From Capitella teleta (lineage: Eukaryota > Annelida > Polychaeta > Capitellidae), in contig KB310391.1 in assembly GCA_000328365.1 (NCBI GenBank), positions 356,880-420,879 of the forward strand: a stretch of 64,000 nt of DNA, written 5' to 3'. Every line of letters starts with the position of its first letter. The first letter of the stretch is position 1. The position numbers and the translations under genes are program-made. Positions 11,940 to 24,090 of the stretch are shown here, piece by piece. Under the pieces are notes generated by a model. The model saw only the letters and a list, made by a program, of their open reading frames with translations. It was not told the origin of the DNA and ran no database searches.

Positions 11940-13457
11940 ATGTTGTTCCAAGTCGGAGTGATATGTTTGGTGCTATTCCTGTCCTGGCGCTATAACCAGA
12001 CAAGAGCATGGTTGAAGAAGTTTCCTCAGAAGAAAGGTCTTCCTGTTCTAAGAAACTTCTTCCAGGTTCAAGTTAAAGACCACAGAATTGAGAAGCTGTT
12101 CACCGAATGGTCAAAAGAGTTGGGCGGAGTTTTCGCTGTGCAAATCTTGAACAAATCGTTCATTGTGCTCAATTCCTTTGAAGCTATTCATGAGGCACTT
12201 GTGGAGAAAGGGGAAAGCTTCTCTGGCCGACCTCAACAATCAAGTTTCCGTTTGCGATACAACACCAGGGGGTTCAGTGATCTTGTTTTCACCAACCCCA
12301 GCCCAAGATGGAAACTGATGAGAAAGTCTGCACATCGCCACATCAGGATGTTTGGTTCGGGACTCAAGCGAATCGAAGCGTTGAACTTGAGCGCCATCAA
12401 AGAACTGGTGAGCGAATTTCGCCGGCGCGGAACCAAACCGTTTGATCCGAGGAATGACATCCATAGTGCAATCATGAACATCATGACGAGTCTGCTAGTG
12501 AACCGCAAGTACAAGACAACTGATGAAATATTCGGATATTTCATCGAAATGGAAAAAATCGGCAACGAAAATCTGACATCATCTGGAAAGGGTGTTGAGC
12601 TTGACACTTTTCCATGGTTACGATTCTTTGGCAATTCGACATTCAAAAAGCTAGAACACCAGCGTTTGACTAGAGATAAGCTGTGGAAGCTGGTTAAAGA
12701 TCAAGTGATGGAGGACTTTCGGCAGGGTGACAAGAACCAGGCTGAAGGATTGGCTCACGTCTGGTTCAAACTCATTGAAGAGGAACCCTTAGTGGAAGAA
12801 CTCAACGCCAAGATGTCTTTTTCTAACCTAATCATCGCTGGAACTTCAACGACGTCCAACAGCTTCTACATGTTCCTGAATATCCTCTCACAGCACCCTG
12901 ACCTACAGTCCAAACTCCAAGAAGAGGTGGACAGTGCTGTTGGTCCAAATCGGTGTGTTTCCCTGGATGACAAATCCAGAATGCCTCTGACCCATGCAAC
13001 AGTTCTGGAAATCCTACGCTACACAACCGTCGTACCGCTTGGGATTCCACACGCTAGCCTGACAACAACATCCATTTCCGGTTTGTCTATTCCTCCAGGG
13101 GTCCAGGTTCTGAACAACCTGTGGGCGCTTCACCATGATGACAAGTTCTGGGAGGCGCCTTACGAGTTCAAACCGGAACGTTTCTTAGATGCCGATGGAG
13201 ATGTCGTTTCCGCTTCCCATCCCAATCGGAAGCACCTCATGCCGTTTGGGGCTGGACCAAGGGTGTGTGTTGGGGAGGTCCTGGCGATTGGGCGCATCTT
13301 CCTGCTCGTCGCAACCACTTCGCAGGTGTTCAATGTTGACCAGGGTCCAGTGAAGGTCTCTTGTGATGCAAGGGATTATGGTCACGGACTTGTGTTGACG
13401 TCGGAGGATTTTGAGATTAAAGTCAACAGTCGAAATGACTCGCTGTATGTGGATTAA
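11940..13457 (+). CDS. Cytochrome P450, CYP2-clan (CYP17/CYP1/CYP2-like), single exon
   Basis: An uninterrupted frame of 505 residues from the ATG at 11940; the usual family length is about 490-520. P450s are haem monooxygenases anchored in the endoplasmic reticulum. Residues 1-16 are a hydrophobic signal anchor. The C-helix WxxxR is at 124-128, the I-helix AGTSTTS at 300-306, the K-helix ExxR at 357-360, PERF at 412-415, and the haem loop FGAGPRVCVG at 436-445 with ligand Cys443. The SFSGRP and FGAGPRVC wording is typical of the clan holding CYP1, CYP2, CYP17 and CYP21. The substrate is unknown. Two oddities: no introns, and Ser where the I-helix normally has Asp/Glu before Thr-Thr. The proline-rich hinge is also weak. 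An AATAAA lies about 65 nt after the stop. Confidence 0.93.
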   Translation: MLFQVGVICLVLFLSWRYNQTRAWLKKFPQKKGLPVLRNFFQVQVKDHRIEKLFTEWSKELGGVFAVQILNKSFIVLNSFEAIHEALVEKGESFSGRPQQSSFRLRYNTRGFSDLVFTNPSPRWKLMRKSAHRHIRMFGSGLKRIEALNLSAIKELVSEFRRRGTKPFDPRNDIHSAIMNIMTSLLVNRKYKTTDEIFGYFIEMEKIGNENLTSSGKGVELDTFPWLRFFGNSTFKKLEHQRLTRDKLWKLVKDQVMEDFRQGDKNQAEGLAHVWFKLIEEEPLVEELNAKMSFSNLIIAGTSTTSNSFYMFLNILSQHPDLQSKLQEEVDSAVGPNRCVSLDDKSRMPLTHATVLEILRYTTVVPLGIPHASLTTTSISGLSIPPGVQVLNNLWALHHDDKFWEAPYEFKPERFLDADGDVVSASHPNRKHLMPFGAGPRVCVGEVLAIGRIFLLVATTSQVFNVDQGPVKVSCDARDYGHGLVLTSEDFEIKVNSRNDSLYVD

Positions 13458-14427
13458 ATCTCTTACAATCATCAGTATGCTTATTTTATACTATTCACAG
13501 TTATTGAACTTTGTTTTCAAATAAATGTGATTCGCTCAGGTAAATTAATTGGTGGTGAGAAGTCGAGGACCCATTTGATTACTTTTGATCGGAATTAAAG
13601 ATACACGTATACACTTTGTATTGAACGTTCTCTTAACTCTGTACATGGTTAGTTTTCACTTACGCAGAGCTATAATAAAACAGCAGTAATTGTAGTTACA
13701 CTTTTTAAATAGCGCTTGATACAAGTGCATGTGGTATAACCGTAAGTACCACACGTGGAAGTAAATTTAAGAACTTAGTATATGTCATATAGGGCTACTG
13801 TCATTGACTGTCATTGACATTGTTATTTTGAACGCTTCGGGGTCTTCACAATGCGACTAACGACTACGTTATGACTAAACGCAACTCCTGGTGCCGAACT
13901 GAAGTACGTTATGATTTAAAGCAAGATCGTCTCTTCTCTGATTAGCAGAGTGAGAGAGGCATGCTGCATTGTCTAACGAGCAAAGGGAAGCAGAGAGGAA
14001 TATTTTACTTAATATTATAACATGCGGGTAACGTTAATTAATGCTTCACTCATCATAACGCACTTAAAAGTTATAACATTTATTATTTCGTGTGCATTGC
14101 TCGATTGTAAGCCTGATAACTGAATGTTTAATATTCAATTTGAAAACGTTTGTGCTGTTGTATTTGGTGCATGTGCGCAATAGGATTCCCGCACAGTAAA
14201 ATGTAAGCAGACAATATCATAATACCGAAACATTTTTTTGCCTTGTAATGAATTGCAGCTAATTAGTGCAAGTTAAAAGTAGGTCTATAGCGATTGCAGT
14301 ACATTTATTTCAATATTCATGCGTACACAAGTGTATAAAACATATCTTGAGATTCTCTAAAAGCAGGCACAGGCGGCCAACACCGACAAATTTAAAAATA
14401 GAAATTAGAAATACAAAATCCGTCTGT
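13458..14427. other. Spacer between P450 and Kir A 3' ends
   Basis: Convergent intergenic DNA. It holds the P450 polyadenylation signal (about 13520), a TTTATT near 14303 usable as Kir A's reverse-strand signal, and three CATAACG-type motifs (about 13868 and 13907 reversed, 14052-14065). Confidence 0.6.
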
Positions 14428-16707
14428 TCACATCAGGTGTACAATGCTTTTCTTCCTTTGTGTTTCGTGGCCTACACGACGGGCTGCTCGCTCGTGATAC
14501 GAATCTTTTCTTGAGACTAAGTTAGCAGGACTATCATCCGGAGTTTCCAGCGGTTCTGTTTTGTCAAACTGAGAGAAATCGATGCGAAACGAACCTCCCG
14601 ACCGACGATCTTTGTGCTTAGTAAACAACGGAGCTAGCTTGTGTCCCCAGATGATTTCATTAGGTAGATATGACGTCCTCACTTGCGTGCCTCCTCCGGT
14701 CGTCTCGGACGCTGCTTCCAAAACGACAATGATCTCGAAATCTGCCACTAGTAGGTCCTCAGCGGATATGTTCCATAGAGGGCTGTCTTCTGTTATCTTA
14801 TGCATGACTTTGATTGGCCAAGCGAAGAAGAAGAAACAGTCTTCACTCAAGGTGGTGATGGGCAGATCCTTCTGTGAGTATGAGATGATGTCGCCGTCGA
14901 CTGTCATTCTGGTCTGGATGAAGATGGCGTTGATTGTCGCCCCCATCATCTGAGTCCGGCGCATGTCTCCTACTCTGAAGATGAGCGACAATGAGCCGTC
15001 TTGTTCGCAGATGACGGCATTCCGACTGAATATAACAGTTGCTGCACGTCGAGTTGGACGAGCTAGCTTAGCAAATACTATACCAGTGACAATGCACTGA
15101 CTCATCACTCCTATTGTAGACTGTACCATCAAGATGAAGGTTCCAGAAGGGCACTCGTCAGTGATTGACCGAGTACCATAACCGATTGTATGTTGTGTCT
15201 CAATAGAAAACAACAAAGCAGTCACGAAGTCATGGACGCCGACTATGCACTCCATGTCGTCTTTTTTCCGCCCTGCGTACAACGCCCACCAGATCAAAGC
15301 AAAGAAGACCCAAGTGAAGCAGAAACTCAGGAAGAACACTAAGAATGTGTATCGCCACTTCACCTCAAGAACCGTCGTGAACCAATCGCTGAAGAACCGT
15401 AGCCCTCTCTTCTCCACGTTCGCATAGTCAATGTTGCAAGCTCCGTTCTTCTCCAACATTCTGCGGTGGCTTTGGCTCAACTGACGTCCTCTTCTTGCTA
15501 TCTGATCGATCGTACGACGCCATCTTGATCGTTTGACTGTTATGCAGGATCCAAGTGCGCGACCTTCCTCGATGTTGCTGGCGGTTTTACCCAAGAGGTG
15601 ACTGTCCGGGTACAGATTTGCATTGATGTCACGCGGTTGTGATACTTCTACTTCGTTCGTGACAGACATTTGAAACTGGTCCTCATCAAACCTGCACAGT
15701 GAGGAGTTGTGCTTTGCTATATAGTTCTGCAGGTCGATTCCGAGCCCTGTCGGGGAAGCTGGCTCCGTGGAGCGACGTCCAGTCCGCGGTCGGGGCACCT
15801 GGTCGCTCTCGACTGGAGTCACAAGACCGTAGTTGGTCAGTTGAAAGTGCTTGGACCCGGAGTCCGCTTGAGACAGTTCGTTTTGATGGCTCTCGTGTGA
15901 TATTTGTTCTTGCAGCCTCTTTGCCTCTGTCGTGGAGTATAAACTCAATTAATATTTTTACATGCATGAAATTGTGAATTAACTGGAGGAAGGATGTATA
16001 CTCTTCAGATCCTCGTTAAATTTAAATGTTATTCATCAATGGTGACGGTATTTCTGTCTGTAATTGCCAATTAATTTGAACTGAGAGACTCTGAACAACC
16101 GATTCCCGTCAATCTTCAGAATAGAGATTCATAATTTCACCAGTTTCACCGACAAATAGAAACTTTTTTCTTGTGTTGTGGAGGAAAAACACAAGTGCTA
16201 TAAGTAATTCAAACAGCCAGAGCATGTATAATTTGGTAAAATTAATGAGCTAATTTAACTTCAACTTTTTCTACTTCGATTTGTTTTCTTCGAGCGCAGA
16301 GAGAGGAAAAAAGTTCTCATGAGTTCCGTTGAACCTAGTGAGTGCTTCCAATAGTTTTTCTTCAAATAACCTTGCTGTTGGATATTGATATATCTTAATC
16401 ACTGGAGAAATCATACCTTGTTATTTCTGGTGTGCCATAAACATGTACATCGGTTAATCGGATTGGAGTAGTGACTGGACTATATAATCTTATCTTATTT
16501 TCAATTCGAAAAAAAAAAAAAAAAAAAAAATAATAATAATAATAAATTGATGAAAAATTAAAACTGATTACCTTCTGGTCTTATCAGAGACAGGTGTCTG
16601 CTGTGCTCTGCTCGTTTCCTCGAGTTCTTCGTGTCGCATAACGGGGTCATTTTGGGGTCACCGTCCGCCCTCTCGGTACTGCTCTCGGGGTGATTGTCCT
16701 CCGACAT
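14428..16707 (-). CDS. Inward-rectifier K+ channel (Kir A)
   Basis: Two coding exons, 16572-16707 and 14428-15926 (phase 1, 1635 nt, 544 residues). The large frame has no ATG of its own near its front; the short exon gives it one (MSEDNHPES). Kir channels are tetramers of two-helix subunits in the plasma membrane that set resting potential. Visible are the slide helix (FFSDWF), TM1 (about 238-262), extracellular-loop Cys residues, the selectivity filter TIGYG (292-296), TM2 ending AKLARP, and the cytoplasmic beta-sandwich. The N-terminus is about 140 residues longer than in Kir2. The position of the Kir2.1 rectification controller Asp172 is Gln322. It is a close relative of the next gene, with shared TNYG in the N-terminal tail and the same intron position and phase: a tandem duplication. 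Confidence 0.93.
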
Positions 16708-18123
16708 AACTGCGGATTCCAATTTGTATATTCACGTAACATGTAATACGAAGAAACAAAAAGGATGACAGATTTTCAAGGATGACCTGTGGTCAGAACT
16801 TTTAGATTTAGTATGATTCGTCGGTTGTATTTCAAATCACGTGACGACCCAGTGAGCTCACTTCCAACTTATTAATCATCCCAGAGATATACTTCCACCA
16901 GATCTCATCATAGCTTAAGTCCTAGAATATCGCATGAACTGAAATTGCAGGTAAATATAAGTTAATCTAAGTATAATTATTATAATTACAGGTAAATATA
17001 AGGTATTATAAGTATAAACATTAAAAGGCAGTCGATTAATCGAAGCAAATATAAAATATCACTTACCGAATATTGCGCAAACATGCAAATCGAAAGAAGC
17101 AAGCGAATACGATGGTAACTATTTTAATCAGATGCAGCCGTTTGTCGCTAGCAATCAGTTCAAAGTGTTGTTTTGGAACGAAGCAAACTCGTGATAATTT
17201 CAAGTTTCCGCATGAAAGAATATTAGAAGGTGAAGCTTACATGAAGATGTAAAGAAACCAGGTTTTGGGGGCGGTCTTAGGAGGGTTTAGTTTTTATGTT
17301 GTTGCTGCGAACTTGTGAAAGGATGCGAGCCTCAGTTGGCATCTCAATATACACGCGTAAATTACCTTAGAAAAATATAATACGGAAAATTTTAATTTTG
17401 TTGGCAGGTATCTGTTTACTACTCATTTGGACGGATAGCATGACAGGAATGTGTTAATTTGAACGATGCTGATTTATCTTATTTAATACCATTGTGACGA
17501 TGGCATAATTCGTGTTGCAATATTATCAACCGAATGACCTATATTACGGTTGCTTGAAAATGGCATTATAATAACTTGCTTATATAATACAAATCTTTGA
17601 CCCCTTTCATCGAATTCTATTGTTTTGGTCATCACGGTTTTGAGTTGGCACATATATTATATTTTTTCTTTTATCTGTGGACTTATTGAGAGGTATTTTC
17701 AGCATTCTTTACCATCTTTATTATCTCACGATCGGCTTAAATGGCATCCGTGCATTGACCCCTGAGTTGATATTAAAGACCAACCATAATTTCCGAGATA
17801 ACTCCAAATTCACGAAATATACACTATAATTAATCATTCGAGTGCACACTAATAATTATCTCAATAATTATATCATTTATTATCATTAACCTCACCGAAT
17901 CATAGAGTGTGTGGCTTGCCCTGGTGTTAAATCAAAATCTCATCTCATGGTTACTGTTGAACAGCGAAGACAGGTAAAATAATTGAAAGCCTTCACAAAA
18001 GTAAAGGTAAAGCCGCCGATGCTTTGATCGAAAAAAAAAAAAATTCCACCGCCCCCCCTCCCCTTCACCTTAATGCTGCATGGTAGACAGTGCCTCGAGC
18101 ACATTTCCGACAAACAGAAACAG

Positions 18124-18188
<65 letters not shown>

Positions 18189-18283
18189 GAGAGCTAAAAA
18201 TAACAAACAACAAAGAGAGGAAAATATGGGTCCGGAATTTAGTCCCTGAGTCAGAGAGATGAATAAAGGCAATAACAGATAAT
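16708..18283. other. Spacer between the two Kir genes
   Basis: No gene. Holds Kir A upstream sequence and, at about 18121-18186, an A run followed by a TAA microsatellite. A 115-codon minus frame here is only a translation of that microsatellite. Confidence 0.7.
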
Positions 18284-21276
18284 TCACACTATTTTCTTTG
18301 GCTCACTGGATGAAGTTAGATAAACCTCATTGTTGGAGAATGTTTCACACTCGCTTTCAAAGCGTATCTTGCTGACCTTTGAGCCCCGCCGCTTATTAAG
18401 CTCACGAGCACTGAAATCAGGAATGTTCACTGGAAGAGTGTCGTTGAATTTTGTAAAATCGATCGTGTATTTCCAATTCTTCACCCGCCCTGTCGTGTGC
18501 CTCGGGAAAAGTGCTGCCAGTTTGTGTCCCCACAAGATTTCCCCAGGCAAGTAGGACGTCCGCACTTGAATGCTGCCTCCAGTTGCCTCACAAATGGCTT
18601 CCAAAACGATGATGATTTCAAACTCTGCTTTGAGTAAATCCTCCGGGGAGAGACTGTAGAGGGGGCTGTTTTCGGTGATCTTGTGCTTCGCTTTGATTGG
18701 CCAGGCGAGGAAATAGAACTCATCTTCGGCCTCTGTGGTCACAGAGAGATGCTCCTGGTAGAACGAAATCAGCTCACCTTCCTTTGTGAGCTTACTCTTC
18801 ACTAAGAAAGCGTTGATCTTAATGTCCATCATCTGCGATGTCCGCATGTTTCCAACGCGGAACATCAAGCAGAGATCTCCGTCCTGTTGGCACACCACGG
18901 CCTGCTTGCTGAAGATGACCGTCGCTGCGCGCAGCTTCGGCCTCGCAAGTTTTGCGAAAATGATGCCGGTTGCAATGCATTGGATGATGACGCCGACAGT
19001 CGATTGCAGCATGATAAGGATGATGCCAGAAGCACAGGCGTCGGTGATGGCTCTTGTGCCATAGCCAATGGTATGCTGCGTCTCAATGGAGAATAAAAGA
19101 GCAGTGACGAAACTGTTCACTCCGATGATGCACTCCGTGTCCTTCTTCGCTGCAAATATGCCCCACCACAGCAGACCAAAGAAAAACCAGGTGAAACAGA
19201 ATGCCATCAAGCAGCTCAGAATTATGTATCTCCACTGAAGCTCCAGGAAAGTGGTGAACCAGTCACTGAGGTACTTAAATCGCCGGCGCTCTAAGCCAAT
19301 CAAATTGAAGTTACAACTCCCGGATTTTTCCATCAACCGCCGCTTTTTACGCTGGGCAAAAAGTCTTCCTCGCCTCGCTATGTTCATCAACGAGAAGGTT
19401 TTCGACCATGACAGGCTCTTTTGGGTGGACAACGATAGGCAATCAAGCCCCTCCTCCATGTGAGTTGGGCTCACCTTTTCCCCAAGACCGTCGGGCAGAA
19501 ATGGGGAGTCAATGTCGTCCGGAAGGACTTCGGGAGATGTTGGTTGTATAATTAAGGGTCTCCTGTACGCGTGGTTGGAATTAACATCCTTCTTGGTTTC
19601 CTTGTGCAAGTCGATGTCGGCGTCTGCTTCATCCTCCTCTTCGTCCTCGGTTTGAGCAGGTAAGTGAGTGAATGAGATTTGTGATGGCGTGTATGAACCT
19701 CTCCTTAACGGGTGGTTTGCGTGCAGCAATCTTTTCTGGTGGTCAGTATCTTTGACATGAAATGGAATTGTGTCCATTGCGACAGAAATTGATGGTCGCC
19801 TGGTGCCGTGGTGATCAGGGGCCAGTGGACAGATGGACGGACGGCGACTGAGGTCAGCGTCAAGGTCACTGATTGGGAATTCTCGACTTGAAATACTGTT
19901 GGCGTCAATGTCGACATCCCCATAATTGGTCACTCTGTAGACTCGGCCGCCCATCGACAATGACCGACGTCGTGAATCTGCGTTGTTGAAGAAGCTTGCT
20001 GTCGATAGCGTGTCTGTGGAAGGGAAAGTAACTATGGGATTCACACGGTTAAGTCAATAACAGGCAATCACAGGCTCAGCTCATCCCTATTAAATTAACC
20101 TTTAAATATAATTGTAGGAAAAACAAAAGAAGTTTTCAGTGTGTCAGAGAGCAGACATTGAGCGTTCATTTTGGCATCGTGTATTCTCACCATGATTGAT
20201 TATTATGTTCAAGCAAAGCAGCGATTGATTATTACATTATTTTCCTGTATCTCTTTACATTCTGATTGACAAACTGTGTTTTGAGTTCAAAAAAAAAAAA
20301 AGAAAATCAAGTAAACTTATCTGGAGATCAACTTATTTATGTAGGTGTCGCAAGGGTCTTGCAATGACCAGTGGCCCACTCCAACATCACCACAGATGAT
20401 AGCAATTATTGGATAAAGATACAATTATATTATTCTAAGGAAAAACAACCGCATATTTATCATGTAATAAATGAAGCAAAAACACGACGCAAGATGAAAT
20501 CAAAGAACAAAATCAAAGCACTTGAAAAATATGCAAGCACGACTACAAATCCACTCGCGCATTACCCCCGGGGGCATTTGGACTCAAACAATAATTTCAG
20601 TCAACACAATAGCACGTAAAGCATAAAGCTCTGCAGTCATACATGAAAACGGAGAACGATCCTCGGTGGGCGAAGGTACTTCTGAGGGCGACCTGGGCAC
20701 ACCAATATCCTCCATCTCAAACAAAGCTGAAAGTTTAGACATGTTGCACTTGAAACATCCACCATAGAATGATTATCAAGAGCAGGACGAAGTTCTTGAG
20801 CTTTAGCCCCTGTATATATTGCGTGTGCTAAAAAAAAGTTTGATATCTTTATGTGACTCAGCGTGAACTCAAAGCGTGAACTCACGAATAGTATATTAAG
20901 TCAATATGTACACGCAAAATGGGGAGATTTTATATCAACATTATACTTACCATTATTAGTGTACTATACCAACTACCACAGTAAGTAAACGCAAACCACA
21001 GGAAAAAAAAGTACACTAAGAAGATTTCTCAGATATAGATCCAGGTATACGCCACCGACCATGGTCTTGACGGAGAGAGAAACGACGATCAGCCGGGTTG
21101 AAGCCTTTGGGAGGCGAATGAAGGCCGCTATGTAATTGCTCAAGGAGAGGGTGGCTGGCGGATGGTGGCTCCTGGAAAACATCGACATCTGTGTGGTCGA
21201 CTGACACCTCCTCCTCATCCTCGTCTTCCTCGTCATCATTGGACTGAAAATCCCACTCGGGTTTCTTAGAAGTCAT
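18284..21276 (-). CDS. Inward-rectifier K+ channel (Kir B)
   Basis: The main exon is 18284-20013, with acceptor TTCCACAG in phase 1. The proposed first exon runs from the ATG at 21276 to a phase-1 donor at 21051 (an alternative donor leaves the exon at 21060), giving about 651 residues. TIGYG is at about 390-394. TM1, TM2, Cys pair and cytoplasmic domain are all present. The position of Kir2.1 Asp172 is Gln (about 420). The N-terminus before TM1 is about 330 residues, far longer than usual, with acidic runs (DEEEDEADADID) and SRRRS/RRPS sites suited to kinases. It follows Kir A head to tail. The first exon is the less certain part: it is acidic like the rest of the N-terminus and its phase fits, but nothing independent confirms it. 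Confidence 0.85.
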
Positions 21277-22502
21277 CGTGGTTTATGGCTGCTAGGAGTG
21301 TGAGCAGCTGATCGGATCTGAAGCATGAAATGCCATATCTTGATTAAACTGATTAGTAATCAAGCAATACTAATACCAGATATGACACAGTATTTAATGA
21401 TTAATCTTCAATTGTTATATCCTATAGTGCACTATTGAGTAGGTGTGCCGATATGGTACATCTACACCACTATGTTTTAACATGAAGCAACTTGGAGATG
21501 AAGAGACTCACCTTGGGTAAATACAGTTTGGTGATTGGGTTACACTGTGTGCGGCGTTATCAAAAGCTAAGAGTCCTTCATCCGTGGCTCTGATACAGCA
21601 CACTGATCGACACATACAGTACTGACGGATCATCAGCACTGAGAGATTAGTGTGGCTGTGACGTGATCAGAAGTTTCTACGGTTATGTAATCGATATTAT
21701 TTTGATATCAATCTATACAATCGATACATACAAGAAGATTGAGAAATAATCCAAATATCAAAAGTGATTGCGGATTATTTTAAAAGATGAAATAAAAAAT
21801 AATAGTGAACACTCGAGCAACATCCGGAAGCCACGTTGAGGAAGTGTTGCTAAACAGATTCAAAATGTTATGCCTCTATAGAAGTACTGTAAATGTTGAT
21901 CTTTCCGCAAGGGTGAGCACATACGTTTTTCGTTGATCGCAGAAATGAAGCACCAGCAGAAATATATATGTCTTCATTGCACCCGAAGTGCAAAATGACA
22001 GGAATTATTTAAGAAGTTAAAACAAAAGAATATATTGTGGAAGTAAAGGTACTCAAGTGGATTCTTAAAATAAATATTAAGAGCATAATATTTTGAAAGG
22101 TGAAAACAGAACATTATCCTGGTTTAATCTTGTCTCATGTTTGTTCAATGCAAATATAAGTGACTTAAATAGAAAACTGGGGTGTACGCGAAAGGAACTT
22201 TTCCTCGTTAAAATTTTCAACTAAAGGGAGTGGTATGTGTTTTTCTGTTACCTGGAGAGATGGTTGCACTCACGGAGGTTATCATATATAAGACCCCAAA
22301 AATAATTAATAAGGAAATCCACATTATATTATCACAACATCCGGCAAAGGATTAGTCAGCACGCGTTGCCCTTGACAACGAGAGTGCGCAATTTCACTAC
22401 ATAAGTATGTACTCATGTTAATATAGAAAACAACTAAATACACTTCATACGGTCGGAAGTTTCGTATTTGTCGGCGATAGGAGCACCCCACGCATAATAT
22501 GC

Positions 22503-22613
22503 ATAACATTTATAATTATATGTTCAAGAATAATTGTAGAATAATTATAACAGAATATTATTCTGTTATAATTATTCTACAATTATTCTTGAACATATAA
22601 TTATAAATGTTAT
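22503..22613. repeat. 111-bp perfect palindrome
   Basis: Arms 22503-22557 and 22559-22613 are exact reverse complements (55 bp each) around a single T at 22558. AT-rich, next to the Tc1 fossil. Confidence 0.95.
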
Positions 22614-22689
22614 TAAAATCGGTTAGGAATGAAATGAAAATGATTCATAATTTTCACGAAGCCAAGCGATATAATATTTTATAGAGAAA

Positions 22690-23165
22690 TACACCAGAAA
22701 GAGCCTCGCGTGTGTCCACCTCTGGCACTGGTAGATTCACTGCATCAGTCGTGCCTGCTTTGCGTGAGTGTCGGGAGCTCCCTTTTGCTTTCCCACTCTT
22801 CCCTCAGGATGCGTGTCATAGCCTGGCGATTTTCAGTTCTCAGTGTTACACCTTGGTCGTCTCCTTGAGTTGCTCCAAATGCAGATGTCCCATTGGGCCA
22901 ATACGGAATGGAGAATACGCAATCCATTCAATTAATCGGATGTCATTTTCCGTCAGAAAGTTCCTTGCGTGCATCAAGATGTGCACACGGGCGTACATTG
23001 TCTGGCAATAAAGATAAAGATACATAAAATAATTAAATTGTGGGAGGAGGATTTCGTCAAAGTATCGTCGAGCTGTTAAAATTCCGTTAATGAAGACTAG
23101 TTTGGACCTATTCTTACTAGTAATGACCTCCGGTCCAGTCTGTTGCAAGGAGCCTTCCACCGTTT
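22690..23165 (-). mobile_element. Tc1/mariner transposase fossil
   Basis: The minus strand reads as the C-terminal half of a Tc1-type transposase: FINGILTARRYFDEILLP, then a degraded stretch where DNARPHTA is expected (reads MYARVHILMHA), then NFLTENDIRLIEWIAYSP, HLHLEQLKETTK, EEWES, LTQS and finally ARGGHTR, the usual Tc1 ending. At least one frame change separates the two blocks and the second catalytic Asp is lost, so it is dead. The N-terminal DNA-binding part and clear terminal repeats are not seen. Confidence 0.8.
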
Positions 23166-23429
23166 ACGTTTATATTCCTTAATAGAAGCATGCAGCGGTG
23201 GTTTGTTTTTTGTTTTGTTTTGTTTTTTGTTTTTTTAGTCCGTGATATCATATCTTGACAGGTCAAAATGTGCAAATTATTTTAGAAAGAAATGTGTGCG
23301 AGTGGCATGTAAGATGGTGAATTGCGAAGAGATGTTGGAGAGAATGAAATACAGATGGAATGGAGTTCAGAATTTTCAGACCGAAATGAAAGATGAACGG
23401 TCGAGAAGGCAAAGGCACGGGTGAGTCAC

Positions 23430-23880
23430 ATATGGGGCACACAAAACATAGTTCCGCGTGTTATATGGGTTTGTGTGTGGCATTGGTCTATATTTGGAAA
23501 GTTTGTGAGTGACACGGTTGCTAAATAGCTTGAACATGAAGCAGGCGAGGGCGAAATTTCGGCGATGTGATGTTGAGAGCTGCGTAGTCAGAGTCAGTGA
23601 TGTGATGAGTTTGAGGAAGGGTGAAAATGATCTGCATGGCTCTGCGTTGCAGGCTTTCTAAAGTCCAGTCTGTTTAGCTGTGAGGGCGGCCCAAGCAGGA
23701 AAGGCGTATTCGAGATGCGGCCTCACATACATTTTGTAGATTTTTAACAGCAGATCACGGTTTCTGATGTGTAGGTTAGCCGTCGCCACACGCGCTGTCT
23801 CGACGTCTTCCACCGGCAACCGAACAGAACACAGAATCGTCCACCGTCGGAGAAAACAACGCTGCTCCATCTCTCACGAG
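23430..23880 (-). mobile_element. LINE reverse-transcriptase 3' fragment
   Basis: Minus-strand translation gives KIYKMYVRPHLEYAFPAW followed, after a frame change, by ESLQRRAMQIIF and a degraded tail: the classic C-terminal RT segment (YxSxIRPxLEYAxPVW...LExxQRRAxRII). Belongs to the CR1/Jockey-like group. Truncated at both ends and not functional. It may or may not be the family of the element at the left edge. Confidence 0.8.
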
Positions 23881-23889
23881 TCCATCTTT

Positions 23890-24090
23890 CATACGAACGA
23901 GCCCATCTGAACTCTGAAACGTCTCTGGCGAATTCAATGGGTCAGGTTTGAACATACGGACGAGCCCATCTCATCTGAACTCTGAAACGTCTCTGGCGAA
24001 TTCAATGGGTCAGGTTTGAACATACGGACGAGCCCATCTCATCTGAACTCTGAAACGTCTCTGGCGAATTCAATGGGTCAGGTTTGAACC
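23890..24090. repeat. 68-bp minisatellite, about three copies
   Basis: The phrase GAACTCTGAAACGTCTCTGG starts at 23909, 23977 and 24045, giving a 68-bp period; copies two and three are essentially identical. Confidence 0.95.

Noticed and set aside
17940-18287. 115-codon minus-strand frame with long Tyr and Phe runs
   Set aside because: It is a translation of the A-run plus TAA microsatellite at about 18121-18186; no domain or splice context.
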